Shown here piece after piece: positions 25,323 to 34,677 of a DNA stretch of 64,000 nucleotides. Each line of letters opens with the position of its first letter. The stretch's first letter is position 1. The notes under the pieces are model-generated. The model made no database searches, was not told the origin of the DNA, and saw only the letters and a list, made by a program, of their open reading frames with translations. The stretch is from Rhodobacter sp. (lineage in GTDB: Bacteria; Pseudomonadota; Alphaproteobacteria; Rhodobacterales; Rhodobacteraceae): NCBI GenBank assembly GCA_016704435.1, contig JADJAB010000008.1, positions 62,001 through 126,000 of the forward strand, in the 5' to 3' direction. The translations under genes were made by a program, and so were the position numbers.

Positions 25323-26288
25323 GAGGGGTCGGCCACCAGCACCAGCTTGCCGGTGGCACGGCGGTCGCGGATCATCTGCAGGCCATCGGGCAGTCGGTCG
25401 AACGGCAGCGCGGCCGAGACATGCGGGTGCAGGCGGCCTTGCGCGTACCAGTCGAGCAGGGTCGCCAGCGATCCGGTCAGCACCTCGGGTGCGAAGGACA
25501 GATAGCCCCCCCACCACAGCCCGATCACGCTGACATTGCGCACCAGCAACTGGTTCAGCGCCACTTTCGGCACCTCACCGCTGGCAAAGCCGATCGCCAG
25601 CATCCGCCCGCCGGGGTGCGTGGCGCGCAAGGCAGCGTCGAAGCCGGGGCCGCCGACAGTATCATAGACCACATCCACCCCGCCGAGGTCGCGCAGCGCA
25701 GTCTTCAGGTCTTGGTGATCGGCCTCGATCACCACATCGGCGCCGGCGGCGCGGGCAATGGCGGCCTTTTGCGGCCCTCGCACCTGGGCGATGACCCGTG
25801 CGCCCATAAGGCGGCCGATCTCGACCGCCGTCAGGCCCACCCCGCCCGCCGCGCCGGTGACGAACAGCGTCTCGCCCTTTTGCAGCGCGGCTTTCACCGC
25901 CAGCGCCAGATGCGAGGTGCCATAGGCGATCTGAAACGCGGCGGCATGGGCAAAGGGCATGGCTTCGGGCAGCGTCAGCAGCCGGTTGGCCGGGACGCAG
26001 GCAAAATCGGCGAAGGCGCCGCCAGTGACATGCGCGGCGACACGAGCGCCGGGGGCGGGGCCTTCGGTGCCGGGCCCCAGTGCCTCGACCGTGCCGGCCA
26101 GTTCCAGGCCGGGGATGAAGGGGCAGGTCGGGGCGTTCCCGATAGCGGCCCTCGGCCATCAGCAGATCGGCGAAGTTCAGCCCGGCCGCGCCGATGCGGA
26201 CCAGCACCTCGCCGGGGCCGGGGACCGGGCAGGGCCGTTGCGACAGGCGCGGCGGTTGTCCGAGCGTTTCGACAAGCCAGGCTTTCAC
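25310..26288 (-). CDS. NADPH:quinone oxidoreductase family (zinc-less MDR), one extra base
   Basis: The N-terminal part starts at a GTG (26288) behind CAGGAG and reads MKAWLVETLGQPPRL to RERPDLP (about residue 60). Then a run of four G on the plus strand (26120-26123) shifts the frame. Dropping one base joins it to a continuous C-terminal part with the nucleotide-binding motif VTGAAGGVGLTAVEIG (about residue 145) and the catalytic-domain end RRATGKLVLV. The repaired length is 325 residues, normal for the family. These enzymes reduce quinones or enones with NADPH. The single indel may be a sequencing artefact. Confidence 0.8.
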
Positions 26289-26395
26289 CGGGGTCTCCTG
26301 AAAGTTGGGGCCGAGGCGATGGCGTTGCGAGGTTAACCTTGCAGTTGTGCCTGCGCCAGAGGGGTTTGCTGCACGGGCGGTACGACCAGTGCGAT

Positions 26396-26436
26396 ATGCA
26401 AAATGCGAAATAGTGCGAAACGGCACTGCATTTTGC
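26396..26436. promoter_or_regulatory. Long inverted repeat, TGCAAAATGC/GCATTTTGCA
   Basis: Perfect 10-bp outer arms (26396-26405 and 26427-26436) enclose a second 5-bp stem (AGTGC/GCACT). Two TGCGAAA direct repeats lie inside, and TTTGCAAA follows at 26431. It could fold as a hairpin or bind a regulator. It lies in the 377-base AT-richer gap before the XRE gene, near the quinone-oxidoreductase start. Confidence 0.5.
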
Positions 26437-26530
26437 AAAACGCCCTAGAGGCGAGTGCGAAGCGGTCTTGGCGCGTCAGAGTGTTAACCGAAATCTGATG
26501 ACGAACTGTTATACAAGCGAATAATTGCCA

Positions 26531-26546
26531 CTGTCCAAATGGACAG
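26531..26546. promoter_or_regulatory. Palindrome CTGTCCA-AA-TGGACAG
   Basis: Perfect 7-bp arms lie around two bases, 120 bases before the XRE regulator gene. The form fits a dimeric helix-turn-helix operator. It is probably a site for the downstream regulator or a related one, by position only. Confidence 0.5.
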
Positions 26547-26634
26547 GTTTCGACAGGCATTTCATCTTTCTTCGATTCTTTTCAGAAATGGCCAATACTG
26601 GCATGCTTTATGCTTGTATAGAGCAGGGGACATC

Positions 26635-26649
26635 GTGCGCAATGCGCAC
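26635..26649. promoter_or_regulatory. Palindrome GTGCGCA-A-TGCGCAC in the XRE leader
   Basis: Perfect 7-bp arms lie 17 bases before the ATG at 26666, just ahead of the GGAGT ribosome-binding site. A regulator bound here, or a hairpin in the mRNA, could block expression, which would suit autoregulation. Confidence 0.5.
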
Positions 26650-26665
26650 CATTACGGAGTAAAGA

Positions 26666-27025
26666 ATGAAGCATCCGGTTGACGCCCATGTGGGCAAACG
26701 CATCCGCCATCGTCGGTGGATGGTTGGGATGACGCAGCAACAACTGGCCGACAAGGTCGGGATCAAGTTCCAGCAGATCCAGAAATACGAAACCGGGATG
26801 AACCGTGTCAGCGCCTCGCGGTTGTGGGACATCGCAGATGCGCTTGGCGTCCAGATCGCCTTCTTCTTCGAGGGCCTTTCCGAGGACCAGCAGTCCGCTT
26901 CGACGCAGGGAGATATCCTGGCCGACAAGGAAGCGCTGGAACTGGTCCGCTCTTACTATGCCATTCCCGAAGCTCAGCGCCGCCGCCTGTTCGATCTGGC
27001 GCGCGTGCTGTCCGAAGCGGCCTGA
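26666..27025 (+). CDS. XRE-family helix-turn-helix regulator (PraR/PhrR-like)
   Basis: This 119-residue protein has the helix-turn-helix at about residues 8-65 (VGKRIRHRRWMVGMTQQQLA, VGIKFQQIQKYETGMNRVS). It closely follows the pattern of short alphaproteobacterial regulators such as rhizobial PraR/PhrR. The C-terminal third (LELVRSYYAIPEAQRRRLFDLARVL) is a helical segment typical of this group. GGAGT precedes the ATG. The upstream gap with three inverted repeats suggests autoregulation. Confidence 0.88.
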   Translation: MKHPVDAHVGKRIRHRRWMVGMTQQQLADKVGIKFQQIQKYETGMNRVSASRLWDIADALGVQIAFFFEGLSEDQQSASTQGDILADKEALELVRSYYAIPEAQRRRLFDLARVLSEAA

Positions 27026-27124
27026 TCCATCCTCATTCGGCCCCTGGAGAGGTGAAGCCCGCTTGACCGCAGCCCCGGCGCCCGCTAGCGCCGGGGCAGC
27101 GGCATTTCAGGGGCAAGGGCGATC

Positions 27125-27925
27125 ATGCGGGTGTCTGACAGCGAGGCGGCGGAACTGGTGGCAACAGCGCATGCGCTGGCCGATGCGGCGCGGGCGGCGA
27201 CCTTGCTGCATTTCCGCAAGCCCGGCCTGACCGCCGACACCAAGGAGGCCGCGCGGTTCGACCCGGTGACCGTGGCGGACCGGCTGTCGGAAGAGCGGAT
27301 GCGGGAAATCCTGTCGGAGCGACGGCCAAGGGACGGCATCCTGGGCGAGGAATTCGACCCGGTCGCAGGGACCTCGGGCCTGACCTGGGTGCTGGACCCG
27401 ATCGATGGGACGCGCGGCTATCTGTCGGGCACGCCGACCTGGGGGGTGCTGATCTCGGTCCGTGACGCGCTGGGGCCGGTCTACGGGATCATCGACCAGC
27501 CCTATATCGGCGAGCGGTTCGAGGGTGGTCTGGGCCGGGCCGTGGTGAATGGGCCGACGGGGCGCGCGGCCTTGCGGGTCCGGCCGGCACGCGGGCTGGC
27601 CGAGGCGATCCTGTTCACCACCTTCCCCGAGGTCGGCACGGCCGACGAAGCCGCCGCCTTTCGTCGGGTGGCGGAGCCGGCAAAGCTGGTGCGCTATGGC
27701 ATGGATTGCTATGCCTATGCGCTGATTGCGGCCGGACAGATCGATCTGGTGATCGAGGCGGGGTTGCAGGCCTATGACGTGCAGGCCCCGATCGCGGTGA
27801 TCGAGGCGGCGGGCGGCGTCGTGACCGATTGGCAGGGCGGGCCTGTGCATGACGGGGGCCGCGTGCTTGCGGCGTCTTGCACCGATCTGCATGCCGAGGC
27901 GCTGGCGCTGCTGAACCGCCGGTGA
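27125..27925 (+). CDS. hisN: Histidinol-phosphatase, inositol-monophosphatase type
   Basis: This 266-residue Mg-dependent phosphatase shows the family's metal motifs: GEEF (about residue 75), DPIDGTRGYLSG (about 91) and the late AYDVQAPIAVIEAAGG (about 217). The HisN group completes histidine synthesis where HisB-type phosphatase is absent; a generic inositol or other phosphate monoester is the alternative. The ATG at 27125 is in GGCAAGGGCGATC context. It follows the XRE gene by 99 bases. Confidence 0.85.
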   Translation: MRVSDSEAAELVATAHALADAARAATLLHFRKPGLTADTKEAARFDPVTVADRLSEERMREILSERRPRDGILGEEFDPVAGTSGLTWVLDPIDGTRGYLSGTPTWGVLISVRDALGPVYGIIDQPYIGERFEGGLGRAVVNGPTGRAALRVRPARGLAEAILFTTFPEVGTADEAAAFRRVAEPAKLVRYGMDCYAYALIAAGQIDLVIEAGLQAYDVQAPIAVIEAAGGVVTDWQGGPVHDGGRVLAASCTDLHAEALALLNRR

Positions 27926-28020
27926 AGCAATTGCGCGGCTGACGCCGCAAGGCTTGTTTGCGTGGACAGCTTTGCGCCGGAGGTGATTGCGGATGATGAG
28001 GGGCACTGCCCCTCAAACTC

Positions 28021-28048
28021 CCCGGGGTAGTTCTGCCGGGATGAAGGT
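28021..28048 (+). repeat. Degenerate copy of the dispersed element
   Basis: CCCGGGGTAGTTCTGCCGGGATGAAGG resembles the GAGTATTT-N-CAAGATGAAG element with several changes. It follows a GC-rich hairpin (GAGGGGCACTGCCCCTC). It lies in the 231-base gap between hisN and the deaminase. Confidence 0.4.
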
Positions 28049-28156
28049 GGTTGAGGGGTTGGTTTCCGGAGGCTAGGTTGTCTGCGCGGTATCCGAGTCC
28101 TTTCCCCTTCTGTCGGCCCGCCGGTTCGTTCGACCGAAGGGGTCATGGAGAGAACG

Positions 28157-29497
28157 ATGGCCGATATCCTGATCCGGAATGCTGATGTCGTGGTGACGAT
28201 GAATGCCTCGCGCGACGAGGTTGCCGGGGGCGATGTGCTGATCCGCGGCGGTGTTGTGGCGGCCGTGGGGCAGGGTTTGCAGGCACCGGGGGCCGAGGTC
28301 GTCGAGGCGCGGGGCTGCGTGGTGACGCCGGGATTGGTGAACACGCATCATCATCTCTACCAGACGCTGACCCGCGCGGTGCCGGGGGGGCAGGATGCGC
28401 TGCTGTTTGGCTGGCTGAAGGCGCTGTATCCGATCTGGGCACGGTTCTCGCCGGAGGAGGTGTTCACCTCGGCCCAGGTCGGGCTGGCGGAGTTGGCGCT
28501 GTCGGGCTGTTCGCTGAGTTCGGATCATCTCTATCTTTATCCCAATGGGGCGCGGCTGGAGGATACGATCCATGCGGCCGCCGAGGTCTGCCTGCGCTTT
28601 CACCCGACGCGCGGGGCGATGAGCATTGGCGAGTCTGCGGGCGGGTTGCCGCCGGACAGTCTGGTCGAGGGCGAGGCAGCGATCCTGGCCGATATGGTGC
28701 GGGTGGTGGATGCGTTTCACGACGCGCGAGAGGGCGCGATGTGCCGGGTGGGTCTGGCGCCGTGTTCGCCGTTCTCCGTCTCGCGCGAGCTGATGCGCGA
28801 CGCGGCGGTGCTGGCGCGCGACAAGGGGGTGATGCTGCACACCCATCTGGCCGAGAATGACGAGGATATCGCCTATTCGCTGGCCAGGTTCGGTTGCCGG
28901 CCGGGGCAATATGCCGAAGACCTGGGCTGGGTGGGCGAAGACGTCTGGCATGCCCATTGCGTCAAGCTGGATGCCGGCGAGATCGGGCTTTTTGCGCGGA
29001 CCGGCACCGGGGTGGCGCATTGCCCCTGCTCAAACTGCCGGCTGGGCTCGGGGATCGCACCTGTGCGGGCGATGCGGGATGCCGGCGTCAAGGTCGGGCT
29101 GGGGGTGGATGGGTCGGCCAGCAATGATGCGGGCAGTCTGGCGGGCGAGATGCGGATGGCAATGCTGTTGCAGCGGGTCAGCCGAGGGGCCGATGCGATG
29201 AGCGCGCGCGAGGTGCTGGAGATCGCCACCCTGGGCGGTGCGAAGGTGCTGGGGCGCGACGATTGCGGGGCGCTGGAGCCGGGCAGGCGCGCCGATCTGG
29301 CGATCTGGAATATCGGCGGGATCGAGGCGGCAGGGGCCTGGGATCCGGTCGCGGCGCTGGTCTTTTGCGGGCCGCAAAAGGTGCGCGACCTTTACGTCGA
29401 GGGCCGGCAGGTCGTGCGCGACTGGCAGGTGACGACGCTGGACCTGCCCCTGGTGATCGAGCGGCAGGCGCGACTGGCGGCGCGGCTGATGGGGTAG
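28157..29497 (+). CDS. 8-oxoguanine deaminase (amidohydrolase)
   Basis: This 446-residue metal-dependent amidohydrolase is of the AtzA/TrzA-like group. Metal motif NTHHHLYQT (about residue 62), HTHLAENDED (about 231), WHAHCVKL (about 268) and VDGSASNDAG (about 319) are all present, as is the CPCSNCRLGSG stretch typical of 8-oxoguanine deaminases. The reaction is deamination of 8-oxoguanine to urate, in purine salvage and catabolism. The ATG at 28157 sits behind GGAGAGAACG; the ATG four codons upstream is less well placed. Confidence 0.88.
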   Translation: MADILIRNADVVVTMNASRDEVAGGDVLIRGGVVAAVGQGLQAPGAEVVEARGCVVTPGLVNTHHHLYQTLTRAVPGGQDALLFGWLKALYPIWARFSPEEVFTSAQVGLAELALSGCSLSSDHLYLYPNGARLEDTIHAAAEVCLRFHPTRGAMSIGESAGGLPPDSLVEGEAAILADMVRVVDAFHDAREGAMCRVGLAPCSPFSVSRELMRDAAVLARDKGVMLHTHLAENDEDIAYSLARFGCRPGQYAEDLGWVGEDVWHAHCVKLDAGEIGLFARTGTGVAHCPCSNCRLGSGIAPVRAMRDAGVKVGLGVDGSASNDAGSLAGEMRMAMLLQRVSRGADAMSAREVLEIATLGGAKVLGRDDCGALEPGRRADLAIWNIGGIEAAGAWDPVAALVFCGPQKVRDLYVEGRQVVRDWQVTTLDLPLVIERQARLAARLMG

Positions 29498-29501
29498 TGT
29501 G

Positions 29502-29972
29502 CTAGCGCCGGTCGCCGAAGCCGATCAGCGCGGCGAGGAACAGAACCAGCGCGCCGCCGGCCCAGGCGAAGGCGCCCATGCCGAAGATCTCGGGCGCGGA
29601 TTTTGCGAATTCGGCCAGGTCATCGGTGCCGGGCACCGGAATGCCGGCCGCCGCGGCCTGATCTTTCATCTGCAACAGCCCGTAGCCCAGAAACCCCAGC
29701 GCCCCGCCGCCGGCCAGGAAGGCCAACAGCCGCGACGGCGCCCCGATCAGCGTCAGGAGGCCGAACAGCGCGGCCAGCGCAAAGGTGGCCAGGAAGGCCA
29801 GCAGCTCGGGCGGGCTGTCGGTGGCGAATGTCCGCAATCCGTCGGCCGACAGCTCCAGCTCTTTCAGCATGTCCCAGGGCACCAGCCTGATGCCGGAGGT
29901 GCCGGGATTGAGCCAGGGCAGGAACAGGCTGGCGACCATGGCGATGGCGGCAACAAGGGCTAGGGCGCGCAT
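29502..29972 (-). CDS. Small integral membrane protein, unknown function
   Basis: This 156-residue protein has four probable membrane helices (about residues 3-20, 55-75, 78-97 and 132-150). LFLPWLNPGTSGIRLVPWDML lies behind the first. No family recognised. It converges with the deaminase gene, leaving four bases between stops. No useful context. Confidence 0.7.
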   Translation of the reverse strand: MRALALVAAIAMVASLFLPWLNPGTSGIRLVPWDMLKELELSADGLRTFATDSPPELLAFLATFALAALFGLLTLIGAPSRLLAFLAGGGALGFLGYGLLQMKDQAAAAGIPVPGTDDLAEFAKSAPEIFGMGAFAWAGGALVLFLAALIGFGDRR

Positions 29973-30129
29973 GGGGTTCTCCGGGATCTGGTCGTGTCAC
30001 GGGACTGTGACCGCCGGGGCCGCGGCGCGCAAGCGGAATTGACGGCGGGTGAAAGGTGGGGATTTCCTCTCTCGCCAGGGTCCGGGGTTCGGAGCAGGAC
30101 AGGCGGCAGACCAGGAGATGGAGTCGGCG

Positions 30130-30729
30130 ATGGCGCGGAAATGGGCGGTGGTGATGGCGGCGGCGCTTGCAGCAAGCCCGGCGGCGGCGGTCGATCCGCT
30201 TTCCGAGGTCAGCGGCAACTGGGCCGGGCCGGAGGGTGGCGGTTTCTACTTCAGCGCCACGCTGGAGCAGGCAGGCGATGCGGCGCGACTGCGGATCTGG
30301 CACGCGCCGGAAGCCGCTCTACAGGGCGGCGATCCGGCGCTGGACGTTGCGGACTTCGCGCTGTCGGCCTTTGTGACCGAGGGCGGGCAGTGGCTGGAAG
30401 TGGTGGACCTTGGCGGCGGGGCCGGCAGTATCCTGCAGGTGATCACCGAATTCGCCGATGAAGAGGCCGAGGGTCGCGAGGTGGTGCAGCTGCAATATCT
30501 GGACAACCAGTTCACGGTGACGGGCTTTTTTCACCGGTCGGTCTTCTACAACCCCGGCGGTGCGACGGAGCCGTTTGAATGCGAGGTGGATGTCCGGAAC
30601 GGCATTGCCACGGTGGACGGTCAGCGCCAGGCCCTGCCGCCGATGGATTTCGAGGCGATGAACGCCGCTGGCTGGTCCTATGGCGCGGCATTCGAGCGTG
30701 GCTGGTGCCCGCGCGTCGATGGCGGTTGA
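30130..30729 (+). CDS. Secreted protein of unknown function
   Basis: This 199-residue protein has a signal peptide (MARKWAVVMAAALAASPAAA) and a mature beta-rich domain (SGNWAGPEGGGFYFSATLEQ, YLDNQFTVTGFFHRSVFYN). Two Cys (about residues 156 and 194) may pair. The start at 30130 has GGAG six bases ahead; the ATG at 30118 has none at proper distance. Family not recognised. Confidence 0.7.
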   Translation: MARKWAVVMAAALAASPAAAVDPLSEVSGNWAGPEGGGFYFSATLEQAGDAARLRIWHAPEAALQGGDPALDVADFALSAFVTEGGQWLEVVDLGGGAGSILQVITEFADEEAEGREVVQLQYLDNQFTVTGFFHRSVFYNPGGATEPFECEVDVRNGIATVDGQRQALPPMDFEAMNAAGWSYGAAFERGWCPRVDGG

Positions 30730-30759
30730 GACGCGCGCCACGGCAGGCTATCAGGGGGC

Positions 30760-31077
30760 ATGCGCCACAATTACGCCGCCCAGCGCCGCGAGACCATCGA
30801 CACCTTTCGCGCCTCGAAAGGGGTGAAGCTGCCCCAGCGGGCGGTGGTGGAATATGCGTTCTTCGTCGAGGAAAACGATGCCGACTGGACCGGGTTCGAG
30901 CGGGCGCTGAAGGCCAAGGGCTTTCGCGCAAGGCGGCTGAAGGATGGCGAGACGGTCGTCGCGTCGGTCGGGCCGATCGCGGTGACAGCCGAGGAAATCT
31001 GGACCTGGGAAGAGCGCGCGACGGCGATCGCCCTTGCCTTCGACTTCTACCCCGACGGGTGGGAACTGGACCTTTAG
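30760..31077 (+). CDS. RraB-family regulator of RNase E
   Basis: This 105-residue protein fits the RraB fold (ribonuclease E inhibitor B). Its typical central stretch is VVEYAFFVEENDADWTGFERAL (about residue 27), and the acidic end is FDFYPDGWELDL. RraB in enterobacteria binds RNase E and changes degradosome activity; the same role here is by family only. The gene begins 31 bases after the previous stop. Confidence 0.8.
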   Translation: MRHNYAAQRRETIDTFRASKGVKLPQRAVVEYAFFVEENDADWTGFERALKAKGFRARRLKDGETVVASVGPIAVTAEEIWTWEERATAIALAFDFYPDGWELDL

Positions 31078-31289
31078 GTGGTATAGCCGCGCTTTTTCCT
31101 GCTTCATCGGCTTTTCCCGACGCCGGCCTGCGCCTTCCAAGTGCGGTGATGACGCAGGCGGAAGGGGCCATCGGATCACGCAGTATTGCAGGATTTTGGC
31201 GGATTATTGCCGAGCCGTGATCTTTCGGGTTGTCACGTGGGGCGCCGGCGTGTTTTTCGGTGTTCAACGAAAAAAAACCTGAGGGACAG

Positions 31290-31913
31290 ATGCCTGCTAC
31301 CCGTTCCGGCGCCGCTGCGCTACGCGTTGTTTTGGTTGGCGCCTTGCTGACCGTCCTTGGGGCGTGCAGCACCACGCAGATGTCGCGGATGAACGCTCCG
31401 GAACCGGTCGTCGACATCCACCGCTCCACCATGGCGGTCGAGGAAGCGCATGCCAAGCGCGCCCGCGGCGAGCGGGTCTGGTGCGTGCCCTTCGCCCGCA
31501 CGATGAGCGGGATCGAGATCCGCGGCAATGCCGAAACCTGGTGGTCCGGTGCCAAGGGCATCTACGAGCGCGGGCATGATCCCGAGGTTGGCGCGGTCAT
31601 GGTCTTTTCGGGCACGCGCAAGCTGCCGATGGGCCATGTCGCCGTGGTGTCCGAGATCGTGTCGGACCGCGAGATCAGGATCGACCACGCCAACTGGAAG
31701 CGCAATCAGGTGTCGCTGGGCATGGCGGTGATCGACGTGTCGGAAAAGGGCGACTGGTCGGCGGTGAAGGTGGCCTATGATCCGGGCAAATACGGCCGGG
31801 TCTATCCGATTTCCGGCTTCATCTATCCGCAGCCCTTGCCGGGTGCGATGATGGCCGGGGCCGAGACGGCCGAAGATGCCACGGTGGTCGTCAGCACCTC
31901 AGGCGCGCTGTAG
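31290..31913 (+). CDS. CHAP-domain lipoprotein
   Basis: This 207-residue protein has a lipoprotein signal ending LTVLGAC (Cys about 26). A CHAP-type amidase/peptidase core carries the catalytic Cys in VWCVPFARTMSG (about residue 67) and the His in MGHVAVVSEI (about 113). It probably acts on peptidoglycan peptides in the periplasm. The ATG at 31290 follows GAGGGACAG. Its last 15 bases overlap the end of the converging guanine deaminase gene. Confidence 0.82.
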   Translation: MPATRSGAAALRVVLVGALLTVLGACSTTQMSRMNAPEPVVDIHRSTMAVEEAHAKRARGERVWCVPFARTMSGIEIRGNAETWWSGAKGIYERGHDPEVGAVMVFSGTRKLPMGHVAVVSEIVSDREIRIDHANWKRNQVSLGMAVIDVSEKGDWSAVKVAYDPGKYGRVYPISGFIYPQPLPGAMMAGAETAEDATVVVSTSGAL

Positions 31914-33182
31914 GGACCGCCCGGCGACCCAGGTTGCCCGGATCGCACGGTCGTCGCCCATCATGATCGTCGGAAAGATCGCCTGCCATATGTCTTCGGC
32001 CCGCGCCGTCGCCTGTGCGATGGCGGCAGTCGAGGCCAGGTCCACCACCACCAGATCGGCCTCCATCCCCACGGCGATGTTGCCGATCAGGTGATCCGCG
32101 TGCAGCGCGCGGGCCGACCCTTGCGTCGCCAGCCACCAAAGCTGTGAAGGGTGCAGCGAGGCATGGCGCAGCTGCGCCACCTCATAGGCCGCCGCCATGG
32201 TGCGCAGCATGGAAAACGATGACCCGCCGCCGGTATCGGTCGCCAGCCCCACCCGCAGGTGCCGGGCCGACCCCATGTCGAACAGGCCCGATCCGATGAA
32301 GGTGTTCGAGGTCGGGCAGTGGATCAGGCTGGCGCCGGCCTCGATCAGCCGCGCCTTCTCGCGCTGGGTCAGGTGGATGGCGTGGCCGTAAAGCGCGCCT
32401 GTCCGCAGCAGGCCCTGCGCCTCGTAGGTGTCGAGATAGTCGCGCGCCTGGGGGAAAAGCTCGTGCACCCACTGGATTTCGTCGGTCTGTTCGCTCAGAT
32501 GCGTCTGCATCAGGCAATCGGGGTATTCGCGCCAGAGCTGGCCAAGGGCAGCCAGCTGTTCGGGCGTCGATGTGGGCGAGAACCGCGGCGTGATGACGTA
32601 GGAGAGCCGGTCGACCCCATGCCATTTCTGCAAGAGCCGCTTGCTGTCGTCATAGGCCGATTGCGGCGTGTCGCGCAAGCCCTCGGGCGCGTTGCGGTCC
32701 ATGCAGGTCTTGCCGGCATAAAGCCGCATCCCGCGGCCTTGGGCGGCCTGAAAGATGGCGTCCACGCTTTCGGGGTGGATGGTGGCATAGCTGCAAACGG
32801 TGGTGGTGCCGTTTGCGGCCACAAGACCCAGATAGCGGTCGGCTATGTCGGCCGCATAGGCGGGGTCGGCAAAGCGCATCTCTTCGGGGAAGGTATACTG
32901 GTTCAGCCAGTCGATCAGCCGCTTGCCCCAGGAGGCGATGATGGCGGTCTGCGGATAATGCACATGCGCGTCGACAAAGCCGGCCGAGATCAGCGCCCGG
33001 CCGTAGTCGTGCCGGGTGGCCTGTGGGTGCGCTGCCTTCAGCGCGGCGGCCTCGCCCACTGCGGCAATGCGGCCAGCCTCGACCAGCACGGCGCCATGGG
33101 TGAGATGGCGCGCGGCTTCTGGCCCGGTTGCGAAAGGGTCATCGGCATAGCTTAGAACCTGACCCAGAAGAAGATCTGCCAT
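31899..33182 (-). CDS. guaD: Guanine deaminase
   Basis: This 427-residue amidohydrolase converts guanine to xanthine. The zinc motif is FVDAHVHYPQ (about residue 68); CMDRNAP (about 178), MQTHLSEQTDE (about 231) and HCPTSNTFIGSGLFD (about 306) are family hallmarks. The ATG at 33182 has GAGG seven bases ahead. With the 8-oxoguanine deaminase 2.4 kb away it suggests local purine catabolism, though they are not in one operon. Confidence 0.93.
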   Translation of the reverse strand: MADLLLGQVLSYADDPFATGPEAARHLTHGAVLVEAGRIAAVGEAAALKAAHPQATRHDYGRALISAGFVDAHVHYPQTAIIASWGKRLIDWLNQYTFPEEMRFADPAYAADIADRYLGLVAANGTTTVCSYATIHPESVDAIFQAAQGRGMRLYAGKTCMDRNAPEGLRDTPQSAYDDSKRLLQKWHGVDRLSYVITPRFSPTSTPEQLAALGQLWREYPDCLMQTHLSEQTDEIQWVHELFPQARDYLDTYEAQGLLRTGALYGHAIHLTQREKARLIEAGASLIHCPTSNTFIGSGLFDMGSARHLRVGLATDTGGGSSFSMLRTMAAAYEVAQLRHASLHPSQLWWLATQGSARALHADHLIGNIAVGMEADLVVVDLASTAAIAQATARAEDIWQAIFPTIMMGDDRAIRATWVAGRSLQRA

Positions 33183-33306
33183 ACGGTGCCTCGTCGTTGC
33201 AAACCGCCCCATCATAGGCGGTCGGATCGAAAAGGGAATCCGCCGCTTTTCCCTGTTTTGCAGAAAGTGCTTCCGTTAAGGTCGCGCCAATCTGATCGGG
33301 GGACGC

Positions 33307-34677
33307 ATGGCGGAAGAACGGCAGGAACTGGACGAAGACGACCTGGCGATGCAGCGGCTGGACGCCGTGCTGTCGGCTGTCGAGGCGGGCGATGCGGCTG
33401 GCGTCGACGCGCTTCTGGAACCCTTGCACGCCGCCGATATCGCCGACATCCTTGAACAGATCGGCGCGTCCGACCGTGCCGCCCTTCTGGCGCTGTGGCA
33501 TGGCGGGATCGACGGCGACGTTCTGTCCGAACTTGACGAGTCGATCCGCGAAGAGGTGATCGGCGCGCTGCCCGAAACGGTTGTCGCCGAAGCCATGCGC
33601 GAGCTGGAGACCGACGATCTGGTCGACATCCTCGAAGACCTCGAGGCCCCGGCGCAGGGCAAGATCCTGGACGCGCTGGAAGACGCCGACCGGGTGGCCG
33701 TGGAACAGGCGCTGGCCTATCCGGAATACTCTGCCGGCCGCCTGATGCAGCGCGAAGTGGTTGTGGCGCCCGAACACTGGACCGTCGGCGAGGCGATCGA
33801 CTTCCTGCGCGGCGCGGACGAGTTGCCCTACCAGTTCTACCACGTCATCCTGACTGACCCGCGCATGCACCCCACCGGCTATGTCACGCTGGGGCGCATC
33901 CTGTCCTCGGCCCGCAAGGTGAAGCTGTGCGATATCGTCGAGGACGGATTCCGCACGGTCGAGGCAACCGAGGAAGAGGCCGACGTAGCCTATATCTTCA
34001 ACCAGTATCACATGATCTCCTGCCCGGTCGTCGATGACGCGGGCCGTCTGGTCGGTGTGATCACCATCGACGATGCGATGAACGTGCTGGACGAAGAGCA
34101 TGAGGAAGACATGCTGCGGATGGCCGGCGTGGGCGACGAAAGCTCGATCTCGGACCGGGTGCTGGAGACGACCCGGCTGCGGCTGCCGTGGCTTTTCGTC
34201 AATCTTCTGACGGCGATCCTGGCCAGCCTCGTCATCTCTCAGTTCGAGGACGTCATCGTCAAGGTCGTGGCGCTGGCAGTGCTGATGCCGATCGTCGCCT
34301 CTATGGGCGGCAATGCGGCCACCCAATCGCTGACCGTCGCGGTGCGGGCGTTGTCGACGCGCGACCTGACCGGGGCGAACGTCAGCCGCGTGATCTGGCG
34401 CGAAACCGCTGTGGGGTTGCTGAACGGAGTGTTCTTCGCCGTAGTGATGGGTCTGGTCAGCGCCTTCTGGTTCCAGGATCCGTCGCTGGGGCTGGTGATC
34501 GCGGCCGCGATGGTGGTCAATCTGGTGGTGGCGGGCATGGCGGGCATTCTGGTGCCGGTGATGATGGAACGCGCGGGCGTGGACCCGGCGCTTGCGTCGG
34601 GCACCTTCGTCACCACCGTTACGGATGTCGTCGGGTTCTTCGTCTTTCTCGGCCTTGCCGGGCTGGTGTTCCTGTGA
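33307..34677 (+). CDS. mgtE: Magnesium transporter MgtE
   Basis: This 456-residue protein has an N-terminal helical MgtE_N domain (about residues 15-130). Two CBS domains follow (about 140-255, including YQFYHVILTD and ISCPVVDDAGRLVGVITIDDAMNVL), then five membrane segments (about 290-455). The pore-region signature MGGNAATQSLTVAVRAL is at about residue 335. It is a gated Mg2+ channel in the inner membrane. Its stop overlaps the GTG of the next gene (GTGA). Confidence 0.95.
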   Translation: MAEERQELDEDDLAMQRLDAVLSAVEAGDAAGVDALLEPLHAADIADILEQIGASDRAALLALWHGGIDGDVLSELDESIREEVIGALPETVVAEAMRELETDDLVDILEDLEAPAQGKILDALEDADRVAVEQALAYPEYSAGRLMQREVVVAPEHWTVGEAIDFLRGADELPYQFYHVILTDPRMHPTGYVTLGRILSSARKVKLCDIVEDGFRTVEATEEEADVAYIFNQYHMISCPVVDDAGRLVGVITIDDAMNVLDEEHEEDMLRMAGVGDESSISDRVLETTRLRLPWLFVNLLTAILASLVISQFEDVIVKVVALAVLMPIVASMGGNAATQSLTVAVRALSTRDLTGANVSRVIWRETAVGLLNGVFFAVVMGLVSAFWFQDPSLGLVIAAAMVVNLVVAGMAGILVPVMMERAGVDPALASGTFVTTVTDVVGFFVFLGLAGLVFL

